Counted from the stretch's first letter, positions 6,999 to 16,198 are shown. The stretch: 64,000 nt of DNA from Ignavibacteriaceae bacterium (GCA_023229425.1 JALNZG010000007.1:1-64000); one strand, 5' to 3'. Numbers and translations: made by a program. The notes: a model not told the origin generated them from the sequence alone.

Positions 6999-8661
6999 TT
7001 ACAATAACCAATTTTCCCAAGGCTGTGCGCGCTTGTGATTTGATGAAATAAATGTAAACACCGCTTGCAAGTTTTTCGCTTTTATTGTTCAACCCATTCC
7101 ACTCAACAACCGCTTCCCCTTTAATCGGGTCCCGGAAAAGTATGAGCGCTTTATCGTAAACCAAATCCATAGAAACGGAAAAAACTTTCATGGAAATTTC
7201 TTCATTAAAGTTCCCGGCAAAAGGAATTTTAAGAAAATTATTCATTCCATACCTAAACGGTGAAGGGAATGGAGCTTCTGTAACCGCATAAACTTTTTGA
7301 CTATCACTAATAACGATGTTGTTGATGATGGACGTGTTTTTCCACAGATATGGATTGTCCGCACTAAACAAAAAATAGTACCCTTCCGCAAGTTGTGTAA
7401 ATCCGTCTTGCTTAATTGAACTTAACGTGATCGATGCAGAAAATTGTTTATTTAAATTGTTAATACCGTTTTCCAATTCAAAATTAGAAATTATAAAGTG
7501 GAGTGTGTCTTTGGGACTTGTTTGTGGATTAACCACTTTTAAAAAACTTGTTGAAGTAACATAGTTGCTCAATTGAACCGGCACAGAATTTCCCGTGAAA
7601 GTTACGGTCATAGAGGGTTTTACGGGTGGATATTTTGCCGCTTCGTCAAAAAACATCCCCGGAACTGCGCGGTAGTTTGTGTAGAAAGTCCATATAGCAA
7701 ATTCTTTATACGCTTCAAGAAATGAAGATTGATTTTCAATTAAACTTCTATCTATCGCTTCCAGGGCTCGGTAAGTTCTCATTAACTCCCATTGGCGTTT
7801 GATAATGTCGTAACCGAATTTATCTTTTAAATATATATTCCAAATTGCAAGATTATAACCCTCGTTAGAACCAAACGCTTTATCTGTGTAATTTAAATAT
7901 CCACCGGTCTTAAAGTAGTAATAGTAGTCGTTAACTTCATCAAAAACGAACTCTTCCATCGCGGTGGAAGTCAGTTCATAAAAATAAAGATCAAAAATTT
8001 CAGTTTCTGTTTGCCGTAAAATATAATTTCCGATTTGGATTGCGTGATGAAGTTCGTGCGCGGCAGTTACCTTTGCAGCTTGAATTCCGGTTGTAGGATA
8101 ACCAACAAATCCATTATCCATTTCGATATAAGAATAATATGTATTAGACCCGGAAGAAATTTCTTCTTCGGAATTTGTATTGCCGTAAATATTGCGCCCC
8201 AAGTTGTACACATAAATATCATATTTATCATCGCCGCCAATGCCAAGATCTCTTGGAGGTGAAAGAAATCCCAAATAGTTTACCTCAACTGAATAAGAAG
8301 AATCAAATGCTTTTGCTAATTCATAAATATCATATTTAGGGGCGTTAAGCGTTTTATTAAAATGAATCCGGAAAAATCCCGAAGGAGAAACAATACTGGT
8401 ATCAAGTATCGGGCGGTCAAATAAAGGTTTTAACACTTTTTGCTGTGCCGGTGAAAAAGATTTTATCCCAAGTCTGACAGCATTTTCAATTCCGAAACTA
8501 CATTTTTTGTTTTCTTCGGATGCCAATTGACTAAGATTTTCTGGAAATTCTTTTTGGTGAAGAGCAAGGTATTTATTGTAAAGGGAATCAATCCGCCGAA
8601 GGCGGATTGATTGAGCCGAAATACCGGCAGTAAAAATCAATATGATTAAAAAATATCTCAT
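6991..8661 (-). CDS. T9SS-secreted M6/MXAN_6640-like metalloprotease
   Basis: A 556-residue secreted protein. It has a signal peptide (about 1-17, ending ISAQS), a zinc-protease motif AHELHHAIQ with HELHH at about 202-206, and a downstream STAMEEF segment that may supply the third ligand. Beta-sandwich sequence follows, then a T9SS type A sorting domain (NGLNNKSEKLASGVYIYF and a final LVIVNE). The HExxH context matches the MXAN_6640/M6-like family of putative metalloproteases; the substrate is unknown. Its ATG overlaps the stop of the upstream FG-GAP gene by 4 bp and its end overlaps ccmA, so it sits inside the ccm transcription chain. A perfect 10-bp palindrome lies in frame just after the signal peptide. 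Confidence 0.82.
   Translation of the reverse strand: MRYFLIILIFTAGISAQSIRLRRIDSLYNKYLALHQKEFPENLSQLASEENKKCSFGIENAVRLGIKSFSPAQQKVLKPLFDRPILDTSIVSPSGFFRIHFNKTLNAPKYDIYELAKAFDSSYSVEVNYLGFLSPPRDLGIGGDDKYDIYVYNLGRNIYGNTNSEEEISSGSNTYYSYIEMDNGFVGYPTTGIQAAKVTAAHELHHAIQIGNYILRQTETEIFDLYFYELTSTAMEEFVFDEVNDYYYYFKTGGYLNYTDKAFGSNEGYNLAIWNIYLKDKFGYDIIKRQWELMRTYRALEAIDRSLIENQSSFLEAYKEFAIWTFYTNYRAVPGMFFDEAAKYPPVKPSMTVTFTGNSVPVQLSNYVTSTSFLKVVNPQTSPKDTLHFIISNFELENGINNLNKQFSASITLSSIKQDGFTQLAEGYYFLFSADNPYLWKNTSIINNIVISDSQKVYAVTEAPFPSPFRYGMNNFLKIPFAGNFNEEISMKVFSVSMDLVYDKALILFRDPIKGEAVVEWNGLNNKSEKLASGVYIYFIKSQARTALGKLVIVNE
8588..8610. repeat. Palindrome inside a coding sequence
   Basis: TCAATCCGCC-GAA-GGCGGATTGA is a perfect 10-bp stem with a 3-nt loop. 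It is a longer member of the TCCGCC...GGCGGA family seen between ccmA and ccmB. It encodes residues around SIRLRRIDS of the metalloprotease, directly after the predicted signal-peptide cleavage site, without breaking the frame. Confidence 0.8.
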
Positions 8662-10823
8662 AATTTTTTAAAACTCAAACAATTTTCTTTTGTATTCGTA
8701 TAGAGAAGATACCAGCGATTGGCGCTGAACTTATCAACCGCAAAACTCCCGACATTTTGTATATCACTAATTTTTTGAAGATTGAAGAAACCGGTGCGCT
8801 TATTAACACCAGCTACAAGAAAATTATTCGAAGATGAAGAATAAAGAAAGAATCGTTTTACTCGATCGCCAGAGAATTTTCCGAAATAATTCATTCTTGT
8901 CTCATCAGACAAAAAAGTTTTGGCAATACTAGGTTGCCATAAAACTTTATAAAACCTGCTGTTTCCAATAAAAAGATAATTCGACTGGTTATTAGAAACA
9001 GCCGTAAAAATAAATTCTTCGCCTGTGCTGTACACATCAGCAAGATAATTTCTAAATTGAAAAAGAGAATCGTACTGAACGCTGTGAATTGATTTTACAA
9101 CTACAGGATTTTTAAAAGAAGCATACGACAATTCAGCTTCCCCTTTCCCTTTTGTCCAAAAATAAATATCGCCGTGCGCATCAATTTTTGCATCAAGAAG
9201 TTTTCCGGTTTTAAGGGAAGCGGTTGCAAGCGAGTAACGGAAATTTTTATAGGTAAATGATGAGTAGAAGAGTTTATCGTCTAAAGTATGAACAACAACA
9301 ATGTTGGCTCTTGTTCCTGCAGCGCTTTTCATTAACCGGCAATCTTTTATTCCGCCGTCAACGTACAAATAATCTCTTTTAACAGAAAGGGAATTGAAGT
9401 CTATTAACAAATATTCAATTACCCTCTCATCAATATTGAAGAAGTAAATTCCTTTTTGCGATTCATCGTTGTCGTCAATTAAAAGCGAAGAGTAAGCGCC
9501 GTTGATCTTTTGAGAAAAGAGCGTTGAAGGAAGTCCGTCTTTTCCACGCAGAACAAATGAACAAAGCCCTTTGTCTGCGTTATATAAACATAAATCGCTG
9601 ATCCCGTCTTTTCCGTTATCGAACAACGAAATGGACGAGGGCATATTTCCAAAGACTAAATCAGAAGTATCACCGTAGGATGAAAGATTTGAAACGAAAT
9701 AAATATTCCCTCCAGCCTTACCTGAGTCGGCAGATGCATCGGAACTTAATGACGCAAAACCATAAACAAATTTGCTATAAAAAGGAATTACATCAATAAG
9801 GCCTCTTTTTTGTAAGTAGGGAATTTCAGGATAAAAAGCACCGTCATTTTTCTGAAATAAAACTGAAACCTGAGAAGATTGCAATCCGCCTCCGGTGGAT
9901 AAATAAGCGATGTCGAACTTACCGTCGCGGTTAAAATCGCCCCAAACAAATTTATCTGGCTTTAGATTTGTTTTGATTATTTCCGTTCTTTGATAACCGG
10001 AAACAGAGTCTCCAAAGATGATTTGCAATTCATTTCCGCTAATAAACAAGAGGTCGGCATAGTAATCCGAATTAAAATCAAATGCTTGTAATGAAGCAAT
10101 AGGGTGCTGTAATTCGATAGTCCGGATTAATTTAAATTCGCCCCGGCTGTTGTTGTAAAAGAACTGAAGCGAGTTATTGTTTATATTGAAAGCGGCAATG
10201 TCGGGATAGGAATCGCTGTTAAGATCAATGGCAACAGATTGAGAGAATGCCGTTCCTCTATGCAATTTTTTTTCTTCAATCTTACCGTTGTTGTTGTTCA
10301 AAATAGAAATTCCGTCAAACGCAACGCCTGAAATGAGCAATTCCTTTTTCCCATCGGCATTTAAATCAGCAGGAGTAATTACATCCGGAAACGAAGAGAA
10401 AGAAATTTGATTTGCAACCGAAATACTCCCCAAAGTTGAAACGTTCAACCAGCCAGCTATTTTTTGCTTACGCGATACAAAAGCATATTTGGGTGATTTA
10501 TCAAAAGTTTCAATGTAGGAAATAAAATTGGATATTACGGGTGAAAAACCTGCTTTGCCGTTAGGCAGGGAAGCTGAAAAGACTTTGGCAAAATTATCAA
10601 TTCCTTTCCCGGCAATATTTGCATAAGAATTTTTCTCTCCACCGGTAAGCAGTAAGTCGGAATAAGAATCTTGATTAAAGTTTAACGCAAACAACTGTCT
10701 GAATTTTCCATCAACCGGAAAAACCGAATATTTACAAAAACCATTAATAGGAATTTGGGCTGCTCCACTCTGATAAAGCATAAAAAGAATAAGAGAACCG
10801 TTAATGACTTTTCTTTTCAGCAA
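8658..10823 (-). CDS. Exported FG-GAP/VCBS repeat protein
   Basis: A protein of about 721 residues made almost wholly of FG-GAP/VCBS-type repeats (LNADGKKELLISG, LNSDSYPDIAAFN, FNSDYYADLLFIS, FNRDGKFDIAYLS), a multi-blade beta-propeller. I chose the TTG at 10823, which gives a compact signal peptide (LKRKVINGSLILFMLYQSGAAQ). A TTG at 10856 would add 11 residues and overlap the thioesterase gene further. It has no obvious T9SS sorting domain, unlike its neighbours, so it may stay periplasmic or act with the metalloprotease encoded next. The gene ends in a 4-bp overlap with that gene. The function is unknown. Confidence 0.78.
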   Translation of the reverse strand: MLKRKVINGSLILFMLYQSGAAQIPINGFCKYSVFPVDGKFRQLFALNFNQDSYSDLLLTGGEKNSYANIAGKGIDNFAKVFSASLPNGKAGFSPVISNFISYIETFDKSPKYAFVSRKQKIAGWLNVSTLGSISVANQISFSSFPDVITPADLNADGKKELLISGVAFDGISILNNNNGKIEEKKLHRGTAFSQSVAIDLNSDSYPDIAAFNINNNSLQFFYNNSRGEFKLIRTIELQHPIASLQAFDFNSDYYADLLFISGNELQIIFGDSVSGYQRTEIIKTNLKPDKFVWGDFNRDGKFDIAYLSTGGGLQSSQVSVLFQKNDGAFYPEIPYLQKRGLIDVIPFYSKFVYGFASLSSDASADSGKAGGNIYFVSNLSSYGDTSDLVFGNMPSSISLFDNGKDGISDLCLYNADKGLCSFVLRGKDGLPSTLFSQKINGAYSSLLIDDNDESQKGIYFFNIDERVIEYLLIDFNSLSVKRDYLYVDGGIKDCRLMKSAAGTRANIVVVHTLDDKLFYSSFTYKNFRYSLATASLKTGKLLDAKIDAHGDIYFWTKGKGEAELSYASFKNPVVVKSIHSVQYDSLFQFRNYLADVYSTGEEFIFTAVSNNQSNYLFIGNSRFYKVLWQPSIAKTFLSDETRMNYFGKFSGDRVKRFFLYSSSSNNFLVAGVNKRTGFFNLQKISDIQNVGSFAVDKFSANRWYLLYTNTKENCLSFKKL

Positions 10824-11271
10824 GCCTTGTTTCTCGTCGTTGTAATGCTTTTTCAAATCTTCTTTTTTCGTCTTCAGTTTCGGGAATAACTTTTACAGCT
10901 TCAACCGGTTTTGCTTCGCTATCTACACTAACAAAAGTAAGGTAAGCGGAATTGGTATGAATCCTTTTCCCCTCTTTAAATGATTCGGCAAAAACTTTTA
11001 CTCCAATTTCAAGAGAAGTTCTAAATACTCTGTTTACCGATGCCACTAACGAAACTGCATGCCCGAGTTTTATAGGATGATGAAAATCAATCCTATCTAC
11101 AGAAGCGGTTACACAAACATGCTGCGAATGTTTTGCAGCACAAAGAGCGGCGCAAATGTCAATCCAATGCATTAACTGTCCCCCCAGTAAGTTGCCTAAT
11201 TGATTTGTATGTTGCGGCAGCACCAGCTCGGTCATGATCATTATTGAGTCGCTTACTTTTTTAGGACTCAT
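10801..11271 (-). CDS. Acyl-CoA thioesterase, hotdog fold (YciA/YkhA type)
   Basis: A 156-residue single hotdog-domain protein. HTNQLGNLLGGQLMHWID (about 21-38) matches the conserved 'N..G.llGG.ll.wiD' region of acyl-CoA hydrolases, which hydrolyse acyl-CoA to free acid and CoA. RIDFHHPIKLGHAV and a TFVSVDSEAKP strand complete the fold. The C-terminal 30 residues are a charged Arg/Glu/Lys-rich helix, common in this subfamily. Its start overlaps the stop of the bamD-like gene (ATGA). The substrate range cannot be read from sequence. Confidence 0.88.
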   Translation of the reverse strand: MSPKKVSDSIMIMTELVLPQHTNQLGNLLGGQLMHWIDICAALCAAKHSQHVCVTASVDRIDFHHPIKLGHAVSLVASVNRVFRTSLEIGVKVFAESFKEGKRIHTNSAYLTFVSVDSEAKPVEAVKVIPETEDEKRRFEKALQRRETRLAEKKSH

Positions 11272-12035
11272 TTGCTTGCGGTTTCCTGATCAGATTTTTC
11301 AAGCTTGGTTTTCAGCTCCTCAACTTTTATGTAATTCGCATCCTGGGGATATTTAATAAGAAAATTTTCAATTTCTTTTAGGGCGTCGTCATTTCTTTTT
11401 AAACCGATCAAAACATTTATTTTATTGAAGGAAGCCATCGGTGCATATTGGGTATCAAAATAAGTTGTTTCAACATTGTCATAATAAGCGACTGCCGCAA
11501 TGTTATAATCCATTTTTTCATAAATAACGGCAGCATTAAACGCCTTGTGGGCAAGTTTATCATTCAGCTCTTTTATTTTTACTTCCGCTTCGGGGACTTT
11601 CGGATCTGTCGGGAAAAAATCAATATACGCCTGAAACTCTTCAATTCCCTTTTTTGTATAGCGTTGGTCTAACGGAAAAGGGGGGGAAAGTTTATAGTAA
11701 CATTCTGCAAGATTATATTGGGACTCGGGAACAAAAGAACTTGCGGGCATATTACGGATCAACCTGCTAAATTCGGAGGCGGCTAAAATATACTCGGTCC
11801 TGGCTAAACGGCATTTTGCCAAATAAAACTGTGCATCGTCAACAATTTCATTTCCGGGAAATTGGAGCATAATTGCATCAAATTCCTGGATAGCTCTGTC
11901 GTATTCTTCATCGTTATAAAAATCCATTGCATACTTAAAACGCTGGTCGGAAGTCATATTGGCGGTATCAACAGTTGATGCACAGCCGATAAAAAATAAT
12001 ATGAGAAAAGGAAGAAAGATTAGTGTTTTTGTCAT
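11268..12035 (-). CDS. bamD: BamD-like outer membrane assembly lipoprotein
   Basis: A 255-residue lipoprotein. The signal peptide ends in a lipobox (FIGCAST, Cys about residue 18), followed by five TPR-like helical hairpins (for example FKYAMDFYNDEEYDRAIQEF and FYLAKCRLARTEYILAASEF). This is the architecture of BamD/YfiO, the BAM-complex lipoprotein needed for beta-barrel insertion. It heads the minus-strand chain that runs through the thioesterase and two secreted proteins into ccmABCDEF. The AT-rich 217 bp upstream, which contain a palindromic repeat, are the likely promoter area. A related tetratricopeptide lipoprotein cannot be excluded. Confidence 0.87.
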   Translation of the reverse strand: MTKTLIFLPFLILFFIGCASTVDTANMTSDQRFKYAMDFYNDEEYDRAIQEFDAIMLQFPGNEIVDDAQFYLAKCRLARTEYILAASEFSRLIRNMPASSFVPESQYNLAECYYKLSPPFPLDQRYTKKGIEEFQAYIDFFPTDPKVPEAEVKIKELNDKLAHKAFNAAVIYEKMDYNIAAVAYYDNVETTYFDTQYAPMASFNKINVLIGLKRNDDALKEIENFLIKYPQDANYIKVEELKTKLEKSDQETASK

Positions 12036-12090
12036 AGTCTCTTTATGTGTTAAAATATAAATTCTAGTGTATGTTACACTTAAAATAATT

Positions 12091-12199
12091 ATGTGGTATT
12101 CCGTTTCTTAATCATAATCTTACTCTTAATCATAATCCAACGGGAAGAGTAAGATTAAGAACATGATTAAGATTAAGAAGGTAGTCAATAAATACCACG
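12091..12199. repeat. Inverted AATC-rich repeat element
   Basis: Outer arms ATGTGGTATT (12091-12100) and AATACCACGT (12190-12199) are nearly perfect inverted repeats. Between them are runs of TTAATCATAATC on one side and GATTAAGATTAAG on the other, which can fold into a long imperfect hairpin. A related element lies at 32194-32274. It sits between bamD and the 195-residue gene and has no credible ORF. Confidence 0.7.
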
Positions 12200-12252
12200 T
12201 AATACCGGTTACAAAATAAGGAAAGCCGAAAAGCTTACCAAGATAAAAAAAA

Positions 12253-12840
12253 TTACTTACTCCTCGCCGTAAAAAAGATATACACTGCCGCCGCCGCAGA
12301 ACCGAGAGCGATTGCCGGTTCCAAAAGACTTGAAAAAAAAGGTTCAGACGGAATTTTCCCTTGTGTGAATGGAAAAGAAGAATTTTCCACCATTCCAATA
12401 TCCTCATACAGAATTTCGTCACTACACTCGTAAGAAAAGTCCTTCACCTCTGTGGATTCTGAAATTATTGAGTAGTTACCGGATAATTTTAAATTCCGTT
12501 TAACCACAAAAGAACCAAATAAACTTTTCCGTTCCGGTTCTGAATATTCTACTTTGGCTTCTTTTACAACGAATTGAATCCGGGTTTTTCCCGATTCCTT
12601 TTTTTGAAAATGAGATAAGATTGAATTTTGGAAAACTTGATAATCTTTACCAAGAACAAAATCAATTTGAAAGTTATTCTCATCGAGTAAATTCAATTGC
12701 AAATTGTTTGCGGCAGAATCCGCAAGCTGAAAAAATAATTCCAAATTTGTTTTTGTCTGTCCGTAAATAGGGAAAGACAAAAGAACGAGGAGAGAAAGAA
12801 AACATCCACTTTTAATTACAAATTTCACAAAATCATTCAT
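12253..12840 (-). CDS. Exported protein with C-terminal membrane segment, unknown function
   Basis: A 195-residue protein with a signal peptide (GCFLSLLVLLSFPIYGQ, about 12-28), a beta-rich central region and a C-terminal hydrophobic stretch (AIALGSAAAAVYIFFTA) that would anchor it to a membrane. I do not recognise the family. It begins one base after the htpX stop codon, so it is almost certainly cotranscribed with the membrane protease HtpX. This makes an envelope quality-control role possible but unproven. Confidence 0.7.
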   Translation of the reverse strand: MNDFVKFVIKSGCFLSLLVLLSFPIYGQTKTNLELFFQLADSAANNLQLNLLDENNFQIDFVLGKDYQVFQNSILSHFQKKESGKTRIQFVVKEAKVEYSEPERKSLFGSFVVKRNLKLSGNYSIISESTEVKDFSYECSDEILYEDIGMVENSSFPFTQGKIPSEPFFSSLLEPAIALGSAAAAVYIFFTARSK

Positions 12841-13686
12841 TTAATATTTCTTTGCCAATTGATGCAAACGTGATACGCGTTCTTCCAGCGAGGGATGAGT
12901 GGAAAATAGTTTCATCAATCCGCCACCTCTTAATGGATTAACAATAAACATGTGTGCAGTTGCGGGTTTTGCATCCATAATCGGATGCGCTTGATTTTGC
13001 ACCGAAAGTTTTTCCAATGCCGAAGCTAATGCAAGCGGTACACCGGAAATTTCAGCCCCACCTTCATCTGCAACAAACTCTCTTGAACGAGAAATTGCCA
13101 ATTGAAGAAGTGTTGCGGCTATCGGGGCAACGATCATTAAAAAGAGAGAAGCTATGCCGCTATCGTCATCGTCACTATTTCCGCGTCCAAACATCATTGC
13201 CCAGCCTGCCATATTTGCAACAAAAGTGATCGTCCCGACAAAAGTTGAAGCGATCGTTCCGATCAAAATATCGCGGTGTTTTACGTGCGCTAATTCGTGT
13301 CCGATAACTCCGGCAAGTTCTTCAGTATTTAGGATTTTCAAAATTCCAGTTGTAACTGCAACTGCGGCATGTTGCGGGTCTCTTCCCGTGGCAAAGGCGT
13401 TTGAGGTAGGATTTTCGATCACATAAACACGCGGCATTGGTAAGGAAGCGCGTTGGGAAAGTTCTTGAACCAAACCATAGAGTTTCGGGGCAGAATCTCC
13501 GTTCACTTCCTTAGCCTTGTACATTGCAAGTACAACTTTATCGGAAAACCAGTACGAGCCGAAGTTCATCGCCAAAGCAAACATAAACGCAACCGTCATT
13601 CCCGATCTTCCGCCAAGCAAATTTCCGACGAAGATGAAAAGCACCATCATCAGCGTCATTAAAAAAACAGTTTTAAGGGTATTCAT
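12841..13686 (-). CDS. htpX: Membrane zinc metalloprotease HtpX (M48)
   Basis: A 281-residue M48B peptidase that degrades misfolded membrane proteins. It has two N-terminal membrane helices (about 5-22 and 27-45), the zinc motif HELAH (130-134) in VIGHELAHVKHRDI, two further hydrophobic segments (about 143-165 and 182-200), then SREFVADEGGAE, which holds the third zinc ligand. The length and C-terminal THPSLEERVSRL region match HtpX. It is first in a two-gene unit with the 195-residue exported protein. Confidence 0.95.
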   Translation of the reverse strand: MNTLKTVFLMTLMMVLFIFVGNLLGGRSGMTVAFMFALAMNFGSYWFSDKVVLAMYKAKEVNGDSAPKLYGLVQELSQRASLPMPRVYVIENPTSNAFATGRDPQHAAVAVTTGILKILNTEELAGVIGHELAHVKHRDILIGTIASTFVGTITFVANMAGWAMMFGRGNSDDDDSGIASLFLMIVAPIAATLLQLAISRSREFVADEGGAEISGVPLALASALEKLSVQNQAHPIMDAKPATAHMFIVNPLRGGGLMKLFSTHPSLEERVSRLHQLAKKY

Positions 13687-13838
13687 AATTTTCCAAATAT
13701 TTTCTTATTTAAGACGAAAGAAATCCATATAAGTTCTCGGTAAAATTAGAATTAAAAACGATTTGAAAAAAGCCAATTTGGAGAGCAAAGGGTTGGTTGG
13801 TGGATATTTTAAAATAATAATGGGACACAGATTGTTTC

Positions 13839-14867
13839 TTATTCGAGATTCTCATCTTCAATATTTTGTTCTAATAAAGCATTTAGTTTAGCCGCTAAGA
13901 TTTCTTTGTCAGGCAGGTAGAGTTGATACTTGCTTACAAAAAGTTGAGAACTGATATTATGCAAAGCGTATTTTACGAGTAAATCATCTTTTTCTCTTGC
14001 AAGTACAATACCTACCGGCGGATTATCTCCTTCGGTATTTTCTTCGTTTTCAAAGTAACCGAGATACATATTCATCTGTCCAACGTCTTCATACCCGGCT
14101 TCTTCTTTTTTAAGATCGATCAATACAAAACATTTGAGAATGCGATGATAAAAAACTAAATCTACGTAATGAGGACGATTCCCGAGCATAATACGATACT
14201 GTCTTCCTATGAAGGCAAAACCTTTTCCAAGTTCAAGTAAAAAGTTCTGTAAATTCTCAATAATCCGTTTTTCAAGTTCGGTCTCGCTAAGATGGTAAGG
14301 TTCAGGTATTTTCAAGAATTCCAGAACATATGGTTCTCTGATAAGGTCATTCGGTTTTTCAATAATTTGACCGTGTTTTGCTAATTTTAATATACCTTTC
14401 TTGTCTTTAGATGCCGCGAGTCTTAGAAAAAGTGAAGATCTTTTTTGGCGAATAAGTTCTGTTGAACTCCAATTTTCAAGTATTGTCTGTGAAGTATAAA
14501 ACGAACGTTCAAGAGGGTCATCCATTTTAAGTAATTCAACGAAATGTGTCCAGCTTAATTGGTGCGGAAGCTCCGCACTATTTGGGTACACTGAGTAAAA
14601 CTGCCGCATTCTCTTCAAATTACTCAAACTAAATCCTTTACCGAAAGAGAGAGTCAAATCATTAGAAAGATTTGGTAAAAGAGCTTTTCCATAAGCAGCT
14701 TTTAAATTGCCCTCTTGTTCATATTTGATGATATATCTACCAATTTGCCAATAGGTTTCTACAAGTGCAGTATTTACTGCTGATACGGCATTTTTCTGTC
14801 CTTGCAGATAAGTTTCTGAAATTTGGTGTATTAGATGGGAATAGTTTTGAAATTCAGTTACTTCCAT
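13839..14867 (-). CDS. DUF1016/YhcG-type PD-(D/E)XK nuclease-like protein
   Basis: A 342-residue protein with the two-part YhcG architecture. It has an N-terminal helical DUF1016 domain (QIGRYIIKYEQEG, then LSFGKGFSLSNLKRMRQFY and LSWTHFVELL) and a C-terminal PD-(D/E)XK nuclease fold (GNRPHYVDLVFYHRILKCFVL, then IDLKKEEAGYEDVGQMNMYL). The D...D-x-K catalytic pattern is visible. Members are often found in mobile or restriction-associated settings, but their role is poorly known. Here it follows hemL by 41 bp on the same strand with no mobile genes nearby. Confidence 0.88.
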   Translation of the reverse strand: MEVTEFQNYSHLIHQISETYLQGQKNAVSAVNTALVETYWQIGRYIIKYEQEGNLKAAYGKALLPNLSNDLTLSFGKGFSLSNLKRMRQFYSVYPNSAELPHQLSWTHFVELLKMDDPLERSFYTSQTILENWSSTELIRQKRSSLFLRLAASKDKKGILKLAKHGQIIEKPNDLIREPYVLEFLKIPEPYHLSETELEKRIIENLQNFLLELGKGFAFIGRQYRIMLGNRPHYVDLVFYHRILKCFVLIDLKKEEAGYEDVGQMNMYLGYFENEENTEGDNPPVGIVLAREKDDLLVKYALHNISSQLFVSKYQLYLPDKEILAAKLNALLEQNIEDENLE

Positions 14868-14908
14868 ACAAAACCCTTATTTAATATCTGTATTAATTTT
14901 ATAGCTAT

Positions 14909-16198
14909 TTAAAGTATCTCCTTCAACGCCTCGTAATTCGCTTTAATTGATTTATCCAAATCCTCTTTGCTGTGAGCAGTGGAAACGAATAATGCTTCAT
15001 ACTGCGCCGGAGGAAGATAAATTCCCCGGTTCAACATTCCGTGAAAATATTTTCCATACAGAGGTGCATCAGAGGTTACGGCAGAATTGAAATCGGTAAC
15101 TTTTTGTTCAGTAAAGAATAACGTCATCATCGAGCCGATGCGGTTGATCTGAAAATTCTTTCCCAGACTTTTTATGTTTTCTTTCCAACCGTTTTCCAAA
15201 TATGCTGATTTCTCTTCCAACAGTTGGTAAACTTCAGGATGCGTTTTAATCTCTGTTAATGCGGCTAAACCGGCGCTCATCGCTAAAGGATTTCCGCTTA
15301 ATGTTCCGGCTTGATAAACCGGTCCGGCAGGAGAAACCATTTCCATAATTTCTTTTTTACCGCCATAAGCGCCAACCGGCAAACCTCCGCCGATAATTTT
15401 TCCAAACGTTGAAAGATCAGGTTTTACTCCCAAAACTTCCTGCGCCCCGCCTTGTGCCAAACGAAAACCGGTCATCACTTCATCAAAAATTAGAACGATC
15501 TTTTCTTCATCGCAAATTGTTCTTAATTCTTTTATGAATGAATCAGTTGCGAGAACAGTTCCCATATTGCCGACAACCGCTTCGATAATAACTGCGGCAA
15601 TTTCTCCTTTATTCGCTTTTACTAATTGTTTTACCGAATCAATGTTATTGAAGTCCGCAATCAATGTATCGGCAGCATTGCCTTTGGTAACGCCGGGAGA
15701 AGTTGGAATACCAAAGGTTAACGCACCGGAACCGGCTTTGATCAAAAAGAAATCGCCGTGACCGTGATAGCATCCTTCAAACTTTATAAATTTTTCTTTG
15801 CCGGTGTATCCGCGAGCCGCACGGATTGCGCTCATTGTTGCTTCTGTTCCGCTGTTCACCATGCGCACCATTTCAATGGAAGGAACAAGTTCTGTAATGA
15901 GTTTTGCCATTTGCACTTCAAGTTCGGTTGGAGCGCCGAACGATGTTCCGTTTTCTATCGCGTTGAGTAACGCTTGTTTGATGAATGGAGGGTTGTGTCC
16001 GAACAGATGCGGACCCCAGCTTCCGATAAAATCAATATATTCGTTTCCGTCAACATCATAAATTTTTGAGCCTTCTCCGCGCTTCATAAAAACAGGATTG
16101 CCGCCAACGGACTTAAATGCGCGTACGGGAGAATTTACTCCGCCGGGAATATATTGTTTTGCTTCGTTAAAAAGTTTTTCGCTTGTTGAGATGTTCAT
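14909..16198 (-). CDS. hemL: Glutamate-1-semialdehyde 2,1-aminomutase
   Basis: A 429-residue PLP enzyme that converts glutamate-1-semialdehyde to 5-aminolevulinate, the entry step to tetrapyrroles by the C5 pathway. Seen are the N-terminal IPGGVNSPVRAFK, GSEATMSAIRAARGYTGK for cofactor phosphate binding, IFDEVMTGFRLA with the PLP-pyridine Asp, and the Schiff-base Lys in TFGKIIGGGLPVGAYGG. I start at the ATG at 16198 because GGAAG lies just upstream; an in-frame ATG at 16237 adds 13 poorly conserved residues. It supplies precursor for the many heme proteins in the window. Confidence 0.95.
   Translation of the reverse strand: MNISTSEKLFNEAKQYIPGGVNSPVRAFKSVGGNPVFMKRGEGSKIYDVDGNEYIDFIGSWGPHLFGHNPPFIKQALLNAIENGTSFGAPTELEVQMAKLITELVPSIEMVRMVNSGTEATMSAIRAARGYTGKEKFIKFEGCYHGHGDFFLIKAGSGALTFGIPTSPGVTKGNAADTLIADFNNIDSVKQLVKANKGEIAAVIIEAVVGNMGTVLATDSFIKELRTICDEEKIVLIFDEVMTGFRLAQGGAQEVLGVKPDLSTFGKIIGGGLPVGAYGGKKEIMEMVSPAGPVYQAGTLSGNPLAMSAGLAALTEIKTHPEVYQLLEEKSAYLENGWKENIKSLGKNFQINRIGSMMTLFFTEQKVTDFNSAVTSDAPLYGKYFHGMLNRGIYLPPAQYEALFVSTAHSKEDLDKSIKANYEALKEIL

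Noticed and set aside
12126..12422. 98-residue minus-strand open frame covering the repeat and the end of the exported 195-residue protein gene
   Set aside because: It is out of frame with the better supported gene, crosses a palindromic repeat and has no ribosome site.
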